A stretch of DNA of 30,686 bases from JACZWL01 sp046756445 (GTDB lineage Bacteria; Pseudomonadota; Gammaproteobacteria; Steroidobacterales; Woeseiaceae): contig JBHHWI010000023.1 of assembly GCA_046756445.1 (NCBI GenBank), positions 1-30,686 of the forward strand, read 5' to 3'. The notes beneath the pieces were generated by a model, which saw only the letters and a list, made by a program, of their open reading frames with translations, was not told the DNA's origin and did not search any database. Both the position numbers and the translations under genes were made by a program. This document shows positions 6,415 to 16,346 of the stretch, piece by piece. How positions within the stretch are numbered: position 1 is the stretch's first letter; every line of letters begins with the position of its first letter.

Positions 6415-7058
6415 GTGCTCGATTGCGAGACCAGGTCCCTTGCCCTTTTTATCACCATCCCAAACATCTCGTCAGTCAGCCGGCCGGTATTCGTGTTGTA
6501 GCGGCTGCAGTGATAGGAGTCCAGCAGCATGACGCCCGACCCGATGCGATATTCGGCCGCGTGAGCGAATGGATAGTCCGCCTGCCTGAGAGCCATCGCG
6601 CGCACGACGGCGCGGTGTGCGATACCGCCCAATGCGAGAATGACCGAGCCCTCGGACAGGCTACGCAGTTCATTTGCGAGGTAGGCATTGCAGGTGTTGA
6701 TCTCGGCGCCCACCGGCCTGTTGTCCGGCGGCAGGCACTTGACCGCGTTGGTGATGCGGCAATCGACGAGCCTCAGACCGTCGTCTGCCGCGGCCGACGC
6801 CGCCCGGTCGCCGAAACCGAAGGCATGCAGCGTCCGGTAGAGCAGAATGCCCGCGAAATCGCCGGTGAACGGCCTGCCGGTCCGGTTGGCGCCGTGCATG
6901 CCCGGCGCCAGGCCGACGATCAGCAGGCGGGCCTCGGGATCGCCGAAAGGCCCGACGGGCCGGCAATGATAGCCGGGATTGTCTCTCCTGACGGTGTCGA
7001 GAAACGCGGCCAGCCGGGGACAGCGGCGGCAGTCGGGATCGAATGTGTCAGCCTGCAT
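6411..7058 (-). CDS. Family 5 uracil-DNA glycosylase (UDGb)
   Basis: Removes uracil, and in this family often hypoxanthine or other deaminated bases, from DNA to start base excision repair. The 215 residues carry motif GLAPGMHGANRTGRPFTGD (49-67), characteristic of type 5 enzymes, and the HCSRYNTNTGRLT motif with H183. Cysteines C10, C13, C108 and C123 match the [4Fe-4S] ligands of families 4 and 5. It overlaps uvrC by four bases, so base and nucleotide excision repair are expressed together. Its ribosome site (GGTGA) and first codons lie inside one arm of a 32-bp perfect inverted repeat, so translation may be limited by RNA structure. Confidence 0.92.
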   Translation of the reverse strand: MQADTFDPDCRRCPRLAAFLDTVRRDNPGYHCRPVGPFGDPEARLLIVGLAPGMHGANRTGRPFTGDFAGILLYRTLHAFGFGDRAASAAADDGLRLVDCRITNAVKCLPPDNRPVGAEINTCNAYLANELRSLSEGSVILALGGIAHRAVVRAMALRQADYPFAHAAEYRIGSGVMLLDSYHCSRYNTNTGRLTDEMFGMVIKRARDLVSQSST

Positions 7059-7185
7059 ATTTCACCGAGGCGGCAGCCGGCTCATAGAGAATTTCGATGC
7101 ACTTGAATATTCCCGGTTCCAGCTATCGATTAGCGTTGCAAGCATTGTGTCTACCGCCGGCTGCCGCCTCGGTGAAATATGCAGG

Positions 7186-7187
<2 letters not shown>
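7050..7187. repeat. Perfect 32-bp inverted-repeat element between icd and udg
   Basis: Arm 1 is 7050-7081 and arm 2 is 7156-7187. The arms are exact reverse complements over all 32 bases and enclose 74 bases with no gene. The ends read AGCCTGCATATTTCAC, matching 13 of the first 16 bases of the element at 13327-13574. Arm 2 supplies two bases of the icd TAG stop; arm 1 holds the udg ribosome site, ATG and next two codons. It looks like a small non-autonomous mobile element or BIME-like repeat. I see no clear target duplication. Confidence 0.85.
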
Positions 7188-8526
<1,339 letters not shown>

Positions 8527-8539
8527 CGCCGCCCCCGTC

Positions 8540-10117
8540 TCAATCGATATCCTGATAGGCAACGGACGTCAGAAACGGGACAAACTCGTCCTGGGCCGTG
8601 ATCTGATCCAGCAACTGTGCAGCACGCTCAAACTTGGCCTTGGAGAACAGATCCGCGCCGACGGTATTGCGAATGTCGTCGAGTTCCTCGGCCAGCAACG
8701 ATCGAAAAAGCGCATAGGTCACATTGCGGCCCTCGTCCAGCACGCCGGTCTCGTGGTGCACCCATTGCCAGATCTGCGCGCGCGAGATTTCCGCCGTTGC
8801 CGCGTCTTCCATGAGATGGTTGATGGGCACACAACCGTTGCCCCCCAGCCAGGCCACCATGTATTGCACGGCAATTCGTATGTTGTCGCGCAGGCCTCGT
8901 TCCGTGATCTTTCCCTTGACCACCTGCAGAAGGTCGGCAGCGCTGACGTCGACGTCCTCGCGGAGTCTGTCGAGCTGGTTGTCTCCCGGCATATGCTCAT
9001 CAAAAATCGAAGTCGCCAGCGACACCAGCCCCGGGTGCGCGACCCAGGTGCCGTCATGGCCGTCGCCGGCCTCGCGCTCCTTGTCGGCGCGGACCTTGGC
9101 GAGTGCCCGGGCGTTCGCCTCCTGGTCGTCCTTGATCGGAATCTGCGCCGCCATGCCGCCAATGGCGTACGCGCCGCGCCGGTGGCAGGTCTTGATGGCG
9201 AGCTGCGAGTAAGATCTCAGGAAATGGGTGGTCATCGTGACTTCGCCCCGGTCGGGCAGCACGAACTCCGGATATCGGCTGAATTTCTTGATGAAACTGA
9301 AGATATAGTCCCACCGACCGCAATTCTGGCCGACGATGTGGTCCCTGAGCTCATAGAGAATCTCGTCCATCTCGAATGCGGCCAGGATTGTCTCGATGAG
9401 GACGGTGACCTTGATCTTGCCGGCGGCCACGACGCCTGCCGCCTCCGAATATCTGAACACGTCGCTCCAGAGACGCGCTTCCAGGTGACTCTCGAGTTTC
9501 GGCAGGTAGAAATACGGGCCCGTTCCGCGTCCTGCAAGCGCGCTCGCGTTGTGGAACAGGTACAGTCCGTAGTCGACCAGGGCGCCCGGAACCTCGTTGC
9601 CATCGACGAGAATGTGCTTCTCGGGCAGGTGCCAGCCCCGCGGCCGCACGATCAGGGTCGCGACTTCATCGTTCAGGCTGTAGTGCTTGTCGTTGGACGT
9701 CAGCTCGATCGTCCGGTTCACGGCATCGCGCAGATTCACCTGACCCTGGATGACGTTGTGCCAGGTCGGCGTCATCGAATCCTCGCAGTCCGCCATGAAC
9801 ACTTTCGCGCCCGAGTTCAGCGCATTGATGATCATCTTGCGGTCCGTCGGTCCCGTAATCTCGACCCGGCGGTCGCAAAGGTCCGCCGGTACCTCCGTGA
9901 CCCGCCAGTCGGCGGCGCGAATCTCCGCGGTCTCCGCCAGGAAATCGGGCATGCCGCCGGCGTCGATGGACTTCTGACGCTCCAGCCGGGCGGCCAGCAA
10001 GTCATCGACGCGCGGCGAGAACTCCCTCGCCAGCGAGCCGACGAATTGCAGCGCGTCTTCGCTCAGGATTTGGTCGAATTCGGGCGATCGCTGCCCGAGG
10101 ATCTCGATGCCTTTCAT
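8540..10117 (-). CDS. aceB: Malate synthase A
   Basis: Condenses glyoxylate with acetyl-CoA to malate in the glyoxylate shunt. The 525 residues match malate synthase A (about 530) rather than the longer G type. Visible family segments are KVFMADCEDSMTPTWHN, RPRGWHLPEKH, YFYLPKLESHLEARLW and GRWDYIFSFIKKF. No isocitrate lyase gene is in the window, whereas aceB usually neighbours aceA. The next gene on the same strand is icd, 13 bases away. Upstream lies a perfect 21-base palindrome next to a TATATA box, suggesting specific transcriptional control. The ribosome site is weak (GAGACAAGAC). Confidence 0.95.
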   Translation of the reverse strand: MKGIEILGQRSPEFDQILSEDALQFVGSLAREFSPRVDDLLAARLERQKSIDAGGMPDFLAETAEIRAADWRVTEVPADLCDRRVEITGPTDRKMIINALNSGAKVFMADCEDSMTPTWHNVIQGQVNLRDAVNRTIELTSNDKHYSLNDEVATLIVRPRGWHLPEKHILVDGNEVPGALVDYGLYLFHNASALAGRGTGPYFYLPKLESHLEARLWSDVFRYSEAAGVVAAGKIKVTVLIETILAAFEMDEILYELRDHIVGQNCGRWDYIFSFIKKFSRYPEFVLPDRGEVTMTTHFLRSYSQLAIKTCHRRGAYAIGGMAAQIPIKDDQEANARALAKVRADKEREAGDGHDGTWVAHPGLVSLATSIFDEHMPGDNQLDRLREDVDVSAADLLQVVKGKITERGLRDNIRIAVQYMVAWLGGNGCVPINHLMEDAATAEISRAQIWQWVHHETGVLDEGRNVTYALFRSLLAEELDDIRNTVGADLFSKAKFERAAQLLDQITAQDEFVPFLTSVAYQDID

Positions 10118-10151
10118 GCGTCTTGTCTCGTAATCAATGCTGTTGAGCCGG

Positions 10152-10178
10152 TATATAAACCTTTTAAATTAAAAGGTT
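10152..10178 (-). promoter_or_regulatory. Palindromic operator and -10 box upstream of aceB-icd
   Basis: AACCTTTTAA, one central base and TTAAAAGGTT (10158-10178) form a perfect palindrome with 10-bp arms. On the minus strand it is followed immediately by TATATA (10152-10157), about 35 bases before the aceB start. The matching -35 position falls in the distal edge of the palindrome and does not resemble TTGACA. Occupancy would therefore control polymerase access. The regulator is unknown. Confidence 0.6.
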
Positions 10179-10206
10179 ATACGCTTAACTTAAAGGAGAT
10201 AATTGT

Positions 10207-10248
10207 AATGTGGCAGCGCGGCATCATAACCACGCCGCCGGCCACATT
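10207..10248 (-). terminator. Stem-loop after the DAHP synthase gene
   Basis: The outer arms AATGTGGC and GCCACATT (8 bp) enclose an inner GCGGC/GCCGC stem. It begins four bases after the stop of the minus-strand gene at 10252. On that strand it is followed by an A/T-rich stretch (ACAATTATC) rather than a clean T-run. It probably separates the gene from aceB. Confidence 0.5.
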
Positions 10249-10251
10249 CAA

Positions 10252-11601
10252 TCAGTGCCGCAGGCCGGCTATGCGCATGGCGATTTCCATCGCCTGCTCG
10301 TAGTTCAGCCGTGGATCGACGGTCGATTTGTATGCCCGTGCCAGATCACCATCGGTCAGACCGCGGGCGCCGCCGGTGCACTCGGTGACGTTGTCACCGG
10401 TCAGTTCGAGGTGGACGCCACCGAGGTAACTGCCGAGCGAGGCGTGCACGCGAAAGGCCGACTCGAGCTCCGCGACGATGTTGTCGAAGCGCCTGGTCTT
10501 GGTGCCGTCCGAGGTGTTCTCCGTGTTGCCGTGCATGGGGTCACAGACCCAGAGGACGGGCGAGCCGGTTTCTCGTATCGCCCTGATCATCTCGGGCAGC
10601 TTGTCTGCGAGGGCCCTTGCGCCGAATCGGTGAATCAGCGTGATGCGGCCGGGCTCGTTGTTCGGGTTCAATACGCCGATCAGCTCCTGCAGCCACTGGG
10701 CCGACATGCCGGGACCGACCTTGATGCCTATGGGATTGGCGATGCCGCGAAAAAACTCGACATGGGCACCGTCCATGGCGGCGGTCCGCATGCCGATCCA
10801 GGGGAAATGGGTCGTGAGGTTGTACCACTTGTCGCGATGTTTGAGGAAGCGGGTCTGCGCCTGCTCGTAGGACAGATGCAGGCCTTCGTGAGCCGCATAG
10901 ATATCGGCCCGTTGCGTGTCGTGTAACGGCCGTCCCGATATCGACTCCAGAAAATCCAGGGAGTCCGAAATCGAATCGACGATGTTGTGGTACTCGTTCG
11001 CCATCGGTGAATGGCCGACCCAGTCAAGGTCCCAGAACTCCGGGTGGTGCAGGTCGGCAAACCCACCGTCGATCAGCGAGCGGACGAAATTGAGCGTCAG
11101 CGCCGCCCGTTCGTAACCCCGGAGGATCAGTTGCGGGTCCGGCACGCGATCGTCGGCGGTGAAAGGATTGCGATTGACCAGATCGCCCCGGAAGCTCGGC
11201 AGGCTCCGGCCGTCCCGCGTTTCGGTGTCGGCGGAGCGCGGTTTCGCATACTGCCCGGCCATGCGCCCTATCCTCACGACCGGCTTCTTCAGTCCGTAGA
11301 GCATGACCAGGCTCATCTGCAGCAGGATCTTGAGTTTGGCGACGATGTTCTCGGAGGTGCACTCGTCGAAACTCTCGGCGCAGTCGCCACCCTGCAATAC
11401 GAACGCCTCGCCGCGCTGCGCAACCGCAATCAGCGAGCGGAGTTCATCGACTTCCCAGGAGGTCACGATCGGCGGCAGGCGGCTCAGCTCCGACACGACA
11501 CGCTCCAGCGCCGGCTTGTCGGGATAGGTAGGCTGCTGCGCGGCCGGCAGGCTCTGCCAGCTCGCGGGGTGCCATTCGGATCTGGCGACACTTCGCGTCA
11601 C
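10252..11601 (-). CDS. Class II 3-deoxy-7-phosphoheptulonate (DAHP) synthase
   Basis: First step of the shikimate pathway: phosphoenolpyruvate plus erythrose-4-phosphate to DAHP, in the cytosol. The 449 residues and motifs mark the class II (plant/mycobacterial) type: LQGGDCAESF with the metal-binding Cys, RIGRMAGQYAKPRS, VGHSPMANEYHN, CDPMHGNT, and GGVHLELTGDNVTECTGG. It is not the AroFGH type of enterics. The start is GTG with GGGGAG seven bases upstream. It diverges from the ALDH7 gene across a 191-base intergenic region. Confidence 0.94.
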   Translation of the reverse strand: MTRSVARSEWHPASWQSLPAAQQPTYPDKPALERVVSELSRLPPIVTSWEVDELRSLIAVAQRGEAFVLQGGDCAESFDECTSENIVAKLKILLQMSLVMLYGLKKPVVRIGRMAGQYAKPRSADTETRDGRSLPSFRGDLVNRNPFTADDRVPDPQLILRGYERAALTLNFVRSLIDGGFADLHHPEFWDLDWVGHSPMANEYHNIVDSISDSLDFLESISGRPLHDTQRADIYAAHEGLHLSYEQAQTRFLKHRDKWYNLTTHFPWIGMRTAAMDGAHVEFFRGIANPIGIKVGPGMSAQWLQELIGVLNPNNEPGRITLIHRFGARALADKLPEMIRAIRETGSPVLWVCDPMHGNTENTSDGTKTRRFDNIVAELESAFRVHASLGSYLGGVHLELTGDNVTECTGGARGLTDGDLARAYKSTVDPRLNYEQAMEIAMRIAGLRH

Positions 11602-11792
11602 GGATACTCCCCGGGTCTGCCGAGTCGGGGACTATGCCACGATGTACCGAGCCCAGGCAAAAGTGTCTTCGGTATACAAGAGCTTACACGGCGGCATGAG
11701 CATGTTCCGGCATACCCTGGAAAGGCTCTTGAGAGATTGGCACAATGCGCGCCTCGAAATCTCCCGGCGACCACGATCGGTCAGGAGTTTCC

Positions 11793-13310
11793 ATGCAAGC
11801 AATACTGGACAGACTGGGTCTCTCTGAAACAAACCCCGGCAGCTGGTCGGGCGCAGACGCATACGAATCGGGCGATGCGCGACTGATCAAATCAGTCAAT
11901 CCAGCCAGCGGCGACGTCATTGCCGGCGTCCGGTCGACCACACCCGAGGAGTACGACAAGATCGTCAACAACGCCCGCGCAGCCTTTCGGGAATGGCGCA
12001 ATGTGCCGGCGCCTGTCCGTGGTGATGCCATACGCCTTGTCGGCGTCGCCCTGCGCGACTACAAGGATGCCCTCGGCAGCCTCATCGCGCTGGAGAATGG
12101 CAAGATCAAGGCCGAGGGCGACGGCGAAGTCCAGGAGATGATCGATATCGCCGATTTCGCTGTCGGTCAGTCGCGCATGCTCTACGGGCGCACCATGCAG
12201 TCGGAGCGCCCCAGGCATCGAATGTACGAGCAATGGCATCCACTGGGCGTTGTCGGCATCATCACGGCCTTCAATTTTCCGGTTGCCGTCTGGTCATGGA
12301 ATGCCTGCATCGCCTCCATATGCGGCAACGTCAGCATCTGGAAGCCGTCCCCCAAGACGCCGCTGTGCGGTCTTGCGGTGCAGAAAATCTGTACCGAAGC
12401 GCTTGCTGATTCCGGTTTCCCCACCATCTTTCACCTGTTCAACGATGCAGGTGACCAGCTGGCGCAGCAGTTCGTAGACGACGCGCGGACGGACCTGATC
12501 TCGTTTACCGGCTCCTGTGCGGTCGGCAGGAAGGTCGGCGAACGGGTCGCTGCCAGAATGGGCAAGTGCCTGCTGGAACTCGGCGGTAATAACGCAATCA
12601 TCGTCGACGAACACGCCAGCATGGAGATCGCCGTGCCCGGCATCGTGTTTGGATCGGTCGGCACTGCCGGCCAGCGCTGCACGACGACCAGAAGGATCAT
12701 CGTTCACGAGTCGCGCATGGATGAACTCAAGGACAAGCTCGTCGCCGCCTACAGCCAGGTAAGGATCGGGGACCCCCTGGACGAAGATACCCTGATGGGG
12801 CCGCTGATTGACGAAGCCGCGGTAACGCGAGTAGTGGAAGCCGTCGCGACGATTCGTGATCAGGGCGGCGAGATCCTCTGCGGCGGCGCCCGCCTGGATC
12901 GGCCCGGCAATTTTGTCGAGCCCGCCATCGCCGTGGTCAGCAATGACTGGGATATCGTGCAAACGGAGACTTTCGGTCCCATCCTGTACCTGATTCCATA
13001 CCGGGATATGGACGAAGCGATCGCCCTGCACAACGGCGTGGTGCAGGGACTGTCGTCCGCCATATTTACCGACAAGCTGCGGCATGCGGAGTACTTTCTT
13101 TCCAGTATGGGCTCGGACTGCGGCATCGCGAACGTCAATATCGGCACCTCCGGCGCCGAAATCGGCGGCGCATTCGGCGGCGAAAAAGACACCGGTGGCG
13201 GCCGGGAAGCGGGTTCCGACGCATGGAAAGCCTACATGCGGCGTCAGACCAATACGATCAACTGGGGCACCGACCTGCCGCTCGCTCAGGGTATCAACTT
13301 CAGGCTGTAG
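11793..13310 (+). CDS. amaB: ALDH7-family semialdehyde dehydrogenase
   Basis: A 505-residue NAD(P)-dependent aldehyde dehydrogenase. Catalytic residues are N161 (AFNFPV), E262 (LLELGG) and C296 (AGQRCTTTR). The overall sequence, including the C-terminal GAEIGGAFGGEKDTGGGRE, matches the antiquitin/AmaB group, which oxidises L-2-aminoadipate 6-semialdehyde in lysine breakdown. The exact substrate is inferred from family resemblance. I start at ATG 11793, where AGGAG lies 5 bases upstream; the frame is open for 16 more codons without support. No other lysine-catabolic gene adjoins it. Confidence 0.88.
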   Translation: MQAILDRLGLSETNPGSWSGADAYESGDARLIKSVNPASGDVIAGVRSTTPEEYDKIVNNARAAFREWRNVPAPVRGDAIRLVGVALRDYKDALGSLIALENGKIKAEGDGEVQEMIDIADFAVGQSRMLYGRTMQSERPRHRMYEQWHPLGVVGIITAFNFPVAVWSWNACIASICGNVSIWKPSPKTPLCGLAVQKICTEALADSGFPTIFHLFNDAGDQLAQQFVDDARTDLISFTGSCAVGRKVGERVAARMGKCLLELGGNNAIIVDEHASMEIAVPGIVFGSVGTAGQRCTTTRRIIVHESRMDELKDKLVAAYSQVRIGDPLDEDTLMGPLIDEAAVTRVVEAVATIRDQGGEILCGGARLDRPGNFVEPAIAVVSNDWDIVQTETFGPILYLIPYRDMDEAIALHNGVVQGLSSAIFTDKLRHAEYFLSSMGSDCGIANVNIGTSGAEIGGAFGGEKDTGGGREAGSDAWKAYMRRQTNTINWGTDLPLAQGINFRL

Positions 13311-13326
13311 CCCCTCGCGCGGCGGC

Positions 13327-13574
13327 CTAGCCTGAAAATTGCACGAGACCGCCCGAGATTGCCGAGATGGTGATGATTTTGATATGCATGGCGATGGTTC
13401 TTGATGGTGACACTTTGTAAGAATCACCGGCTGTCCGGTCTGTGGCCGGATCTCGTTACGCCTGACTGGCTCTTCCTTCGAGCCATAGCCCGCTATGGCT
13501 CTCAGTCCAGAGCGGCGTCAGCCGCGACGATCTCTCGCCCACAATCCCGGACTCTCGTGCAATTTTCAGGCTAG
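13327..13574. repeat. Inverted-repeat element between amaB and the asparaginase gene
   Basis: Perfect 22-bp arms (13327-13348 and 13553-13574; ends CTAGCCTGAAAATTGCACG) bound a 248-base element with no coding frame. Inside lies a 9-bp hairpin GAGCCATAG / CTATGGCTC (13480-13501), and the flanking sequence folds back imperfectly. The terminal sequence matches that of the element at 7050-7187. The right arm provides the TAG stop codon of the asparaginase gene. It looks like a MITE or internally deleted insertion sequence; the parent transposase is not in the window. Confidence 0.8.
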
Positions 13575-14077
13575 CCCTTGCGGGCAGAAGGATTTTCTGT
13601 TCTCTCGAAGCGATTGGTCGAGCGGTTCTTGACGGCTTCGCCCTCGGCAAAGACCCGCCCGTTCATGGCGAGGTAGACCCCGGGCGGCGCCGATTGAACG
13701 GCAGCGACGGCCATGCCGATATTGAACACCGCGTCGGTGGTCCTGAACCGCGCCGGGCTCAGCGAGCCCGTCAGCACGACGGTCTTGTCCGGTATCGAGC
13801 GCAGCACCGCGGCCGTCTCCGCCATCGTGTCTGTTCCATGGGTGACGACATACAGCGTCGCGTCGTCTTTTTCGATGTACTCCTTCAACGCCTTCCGGTT
13901 TTCCTCGGTTATTTCGAGACTGTCCTTCTGGAACATCGGCACGATGTCGTAGTCAAAACTGACCAGCCCGTCGGTCAGGATATGCTGGACCTGGGATTCG
14001 CCCACTTCGTACTTACTGATGGCATCGAAATAGGTTTTGTCGATGGTGCCGCCGGTGGTCACGAATCGGATATACAT
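13571..14077 (-). CDS. Small single-domain asparaginase-like protein
   Basis: A 168-residue protein equal to only the N-terminal domain of type I/II L-asparaginases. Both catalytic threonine motifs are present: TTGGTIDK (residues 7-14) and THGTDTM. The C-terminal domain is absent, but compact single-domain homologues ending near NRFE are common in proteobacteria, so this is probably complete. Whether it hydrolyses asparagine is unproven. The last residues (TENPSARKG) run into the inverted-repeat element, whose end supplies the TAG stop. It diverges from nfeD with 65 bases between start codons. Confidence 0.85.
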   Translation of the reverse strand: MYIRFVTTGGTIDKTYFDAISKYEVGESQVQHILTDGLVSFDYDIVPMFQKDSLEITEENRKALKEYIEKDDATLYVVTHGTDTMAETAAVLRSIPDKTVVLTGSLSPARFRTTDAVFNIGMAVAAVQSAPPGVYLAMNGRVFAEGEAVKNRSTNRFERTENPSARKG

Positions 14078-14142
14078 TTGGCGCTGCTCTCGAGTGAAAT
14101 TCCGGGGACAGTGTATCGATTTTCCCTGTTATTATTGAGCGC

Positions 14143-15555
14143 ATGAGCATGAAACGACTTGCGAGATTCTCCGTCACGCTCTTTGCCCTGGGTTTGTCGT
14201 CGTCGGCCGCCGCCGCGGGAACGGCAATTCAGCTCGACCTGGACGGCGCGATCGGCGTCGCCACCGCCGAGTACATTATCAGCGGAATCGAGGATGCCGA
14301 GGACCGCAATGCGGAACTCGTCATAATCCGCATGGACACGCCCGGTGGGCTCGTCAATCCGATGCGCGACATCGTGCAGGCAATTCTCGGCTCCGAGGTG
14401 CCCGTGGCGACCTACGTTGCCCCGGGCGGCGCGAGAGCCGACAGCGCCGGAACGTATATCCTGTTCGCCAGCCACATCGCAGCGATGGCGCCGACCACGC
14501 ATCTCGGTGCGGCGACGCCGGTATCGCTGGGTGGCGATGGGTTCGGCGACAGGGATAAACCCGAACGGAAAGACGAGGGCGAATCCGAGAACGAGGACAA
14601 GGACCAGGACGAGCACAAGGAGGGAGCTCCGGACTCCGAGGGCGCCATGGACAGGAAGGTCATGAACGACGCGATCGCCTACATTCGCGGTCTCGCCGAG
14701 GCGCATGGCCGAAACGCGGACTGGGCGGAGAAGGCAGTCACGGAGGCAGCCACGTTGACGGCGTCCGAAGCGCTCGAGCTCAACGTGATCGATCTGATCG
14801 CGGCAAACCGGGCAGAGTTGCTGGAGAAAATTCACGGCCGCGAGCTGGAGGTCAACGATAATACCGTGGCCCTCGAGACGGAATCGATCGAGGTCGAGAT
14901 GATCGAACCGAGCTGGCGAATCAAAGTGCTGAGCACGATCGCCAGCCCCGAGGTCGCCCTTCTTCTGCTGATGATCGGCATCTATGGTCTGCTGTTCGAG
15001 GGATACAACCCGGGCGCCATCTATCCTGCCGTCGCCGGCGTGATTTGTCTTCTTCTCGCCGCCTACGCGCTACAGGTCCTGCCCGTCAATTATGCAGGCC
15101 TGGCGCTCATCATCGTGGGCATTGCATTGATCGTCGCCGAAGCCGCCGTACCCAGCTTCGGCGCACTGGGTATCGGCGGCATCGCCGCGTTTATTTTCGG
15201 AGCAATAATGATGTTCGATAGCGGTATTCCGGGATTCGGTATTTCCGTTACTTTCGTCGTCGGTCTCGCGCTCGTGGCCGGTTTATTCCTTCTGTGGCTG
15301 GTTACCTACCTTGTCAAGCTCAGACGCAGGGGCGCAGTGAGTGGCCGAGCTTCTATACTTGGAGGCAAGGGCACGGTGATGGATTCATTTACCGGTGAAG
15401 GCCAGATCTGGCTCGAGGGAGAGGCCTGGGCGGCAACCAGCAAGGTGCCCCTCGAAAAAGGCCAGGAAGTCGTAGTGCGCGCGATGGACGGACTTGTTCT
15501 CGAAGTCGAGCCGGCCGGTATAGGCGACGCGGCCGATGCAGAATTTCAAACCTGA
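14143..15555 (+). CDS. NfeD-type membrane serine protease (ClpP class)
   Basis: A 470-residue long-form NfeD. A signal peptide (1-25) precedes a periplasmic ClpP-like protease domain with probable catalytic S101 (ARADSAGTY) and K172 (MDRKVMND). Several transmembrane helices follow (about 270-400), then a C-terminal OB-fold/NfeD domain (about 405-460). Archaeal relatives cleave stomatin, and here the next gene encodes a stomatin-like protein. Residues 134-166 form an unusually charged, D/E/K-rich insert between the two catalytic residues. No ribosome site is visible. A TATTAT hexamer lies just before the ATG, so a leaderless transcript is possible. Confidence 0.88.
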   Translation: MSMKRLARFSVTLFALGLSSSAAAAGTAIQLDLDGAIGVATAEYIISGIEDAEDRNAELVIIRMDTPGGLVNPMRDIVQAILGSEVPVATYVAPGGARADSAGTYILFASHIAAMAPTTHLGAATPVSLGGDGFGDRDKPERKDEGESENEDKDQDEHKEGAPDSEGAMDRKVMNDAIAYIRGLAEAHGRNADWAEKAVTEAATLTASEALELNVIDLIAANRAELLEKIHGRELEVNDNTVALETESIEVEMIEPSWRIKVLSTIASPEVALLLLMIGIYGLLFEGYNPGAIYPAVAGVICLLLAAYALQVLPVNYAGLALIIVGIALIVAEAAVPSFGALGIGGIAAFIFGAIMMFDSGIPGFGISVTFVVGLALVAGLFLLWLVTYLVKLRRRGAVSGRASILGGKGTVMDSFTGEGQIWLEGEAWAATSKVPLEKGQEVVVRAMDGLVLEVEPAGIGDAADAEFQT

Positions 15556-15578
15556 GGATTACACAAAAGGGAACGCAC

Positions 15579-16346
15579 ATGCCATTTGCAACAGCCGGAC
15601 TCATCTTAGCGCTGCTCATCGTCATCCTGTACAACACGATCAAGATTCTCAAGGAATACGAGCGTGGCGTCATCTTCTTCCTCGGCCGCTTTCAAACGGT
15701 CAAAGGTCCCGGTCTGATCATTCTGATCCCCGGCCTGCAAAAAATGACCAAGGTAGATCTACGCGTCATCGTGATGGACGTGCCCACACAGGATGTCATC
15801 TCGCGCGATAACGTATCGGTCAAAGTGAATGCCGTGATTTATTTCCGCATTGTCGATCCCGAGAAAGCCGTCATTCGGGTGGCCAACGTTTTCGAGGCAA
15901 CCAGTCAGTTATCTCAGACCACGTTGCGCTCTGTGTTGGGTCAGCACGAGCTCGACGACATGCTTGCCGAACGCGACAAACTCAATGCCGATATCCAGAT
16001 TATTCTCGATCAGCGGACCGACAACTGGGGAATCAAGGTCGCGAACGTCGAGATCAAACACGTTGACCTGGATGAAAGCATGATTCGCGCGATCGCCCAG
16101 CAGGCGGAAGCAGAACGTGCGCGTCGCGCAAAGATAATCCACGCGGAGGGCGAGAGGCAGGCCGCAGACACCCTCGCCGCAGCGGCGGCTACGCTTGCGG
16201 GTGAAAAGCAGGCATTGCAGCTTCGCTATTTGCAGACGCTGAAGGAACTCGGTACCGAGACATCCAACACGATCGTCTTCCCGCTGCCGCTGGATCTCAT
16301 CGAACCCCTGACGCAAATTGGCAAAGCGCTCAAGGGAGATCGGTAG
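15579..16346 (+). CDS. Slipin (stomatin/SPFH-family membrane protein)
   Basis: A 255-residue stomatin homologue. An N-terminal membrane hairpin (FATAGLILALLIVILY) is followed by the SPFH domain (YERGVIFFLGRF ... DNVSVKVNAVIYFRI) and an Ala/Glu-rich coiled coil (AEAERARRAKIIHAEGE). Such proteins form oligomeric microdomains in the inner membrane. It is 23 bases after nfeD, with AAAGGGA as ribosome site. The NfeD-slipin operon is widespread and the two products are thought to act together. Its 3' end overlaps the convergent sensor kinase gene by 17 bases. Confidence 0.92.
   Translation: MPFATAGLILALLIVILYNTIKILKEYERGVIFFLGRFQTVKGPGLIILIPGLQKMTKVDLRVIVMDVPTQDVISRDNVSVKVNAVIYFRIVDPEKAVIRVANVFEATSQLSQTTLRSVLGQHELDDMLAERDKLNADIQIILDQRTDNWGIKVANVEIKHVDLDESMIRAIAQQAEAERARRAKIIHAEGERQAADTLAAAAATLAGEKQALQLRYLQTLKELGTETSNTIVFPLPLDLIEPLTQIGKALKGDR

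Noticed and set aside
10158..10178. HexR or FadR operator at the aceB palindrome
   Set aside because: The sequence differs from the TGTAATwwwATTACA-type and FadR-type sites; no named regulator can be assigned.
10208..10303. A 31-codon plus-strand frame with an ideal ribosome site (AAGGAG, 9 bases before ATG)
   Set aside because: Its ATG lies in the arm of the stem-loop that follows the DAHP synthase gene, and its second half is antisense to that gene's end. No family or promoter supports it; the ribosome-like site is probably chance.
12294..13427. A 377-codon frame antisense to the ALDH7 gene
   Set aside because: The plus strand carries intact catalytic motifs of ALDH7 throughout, and the antisense frame has no recognisable domain.
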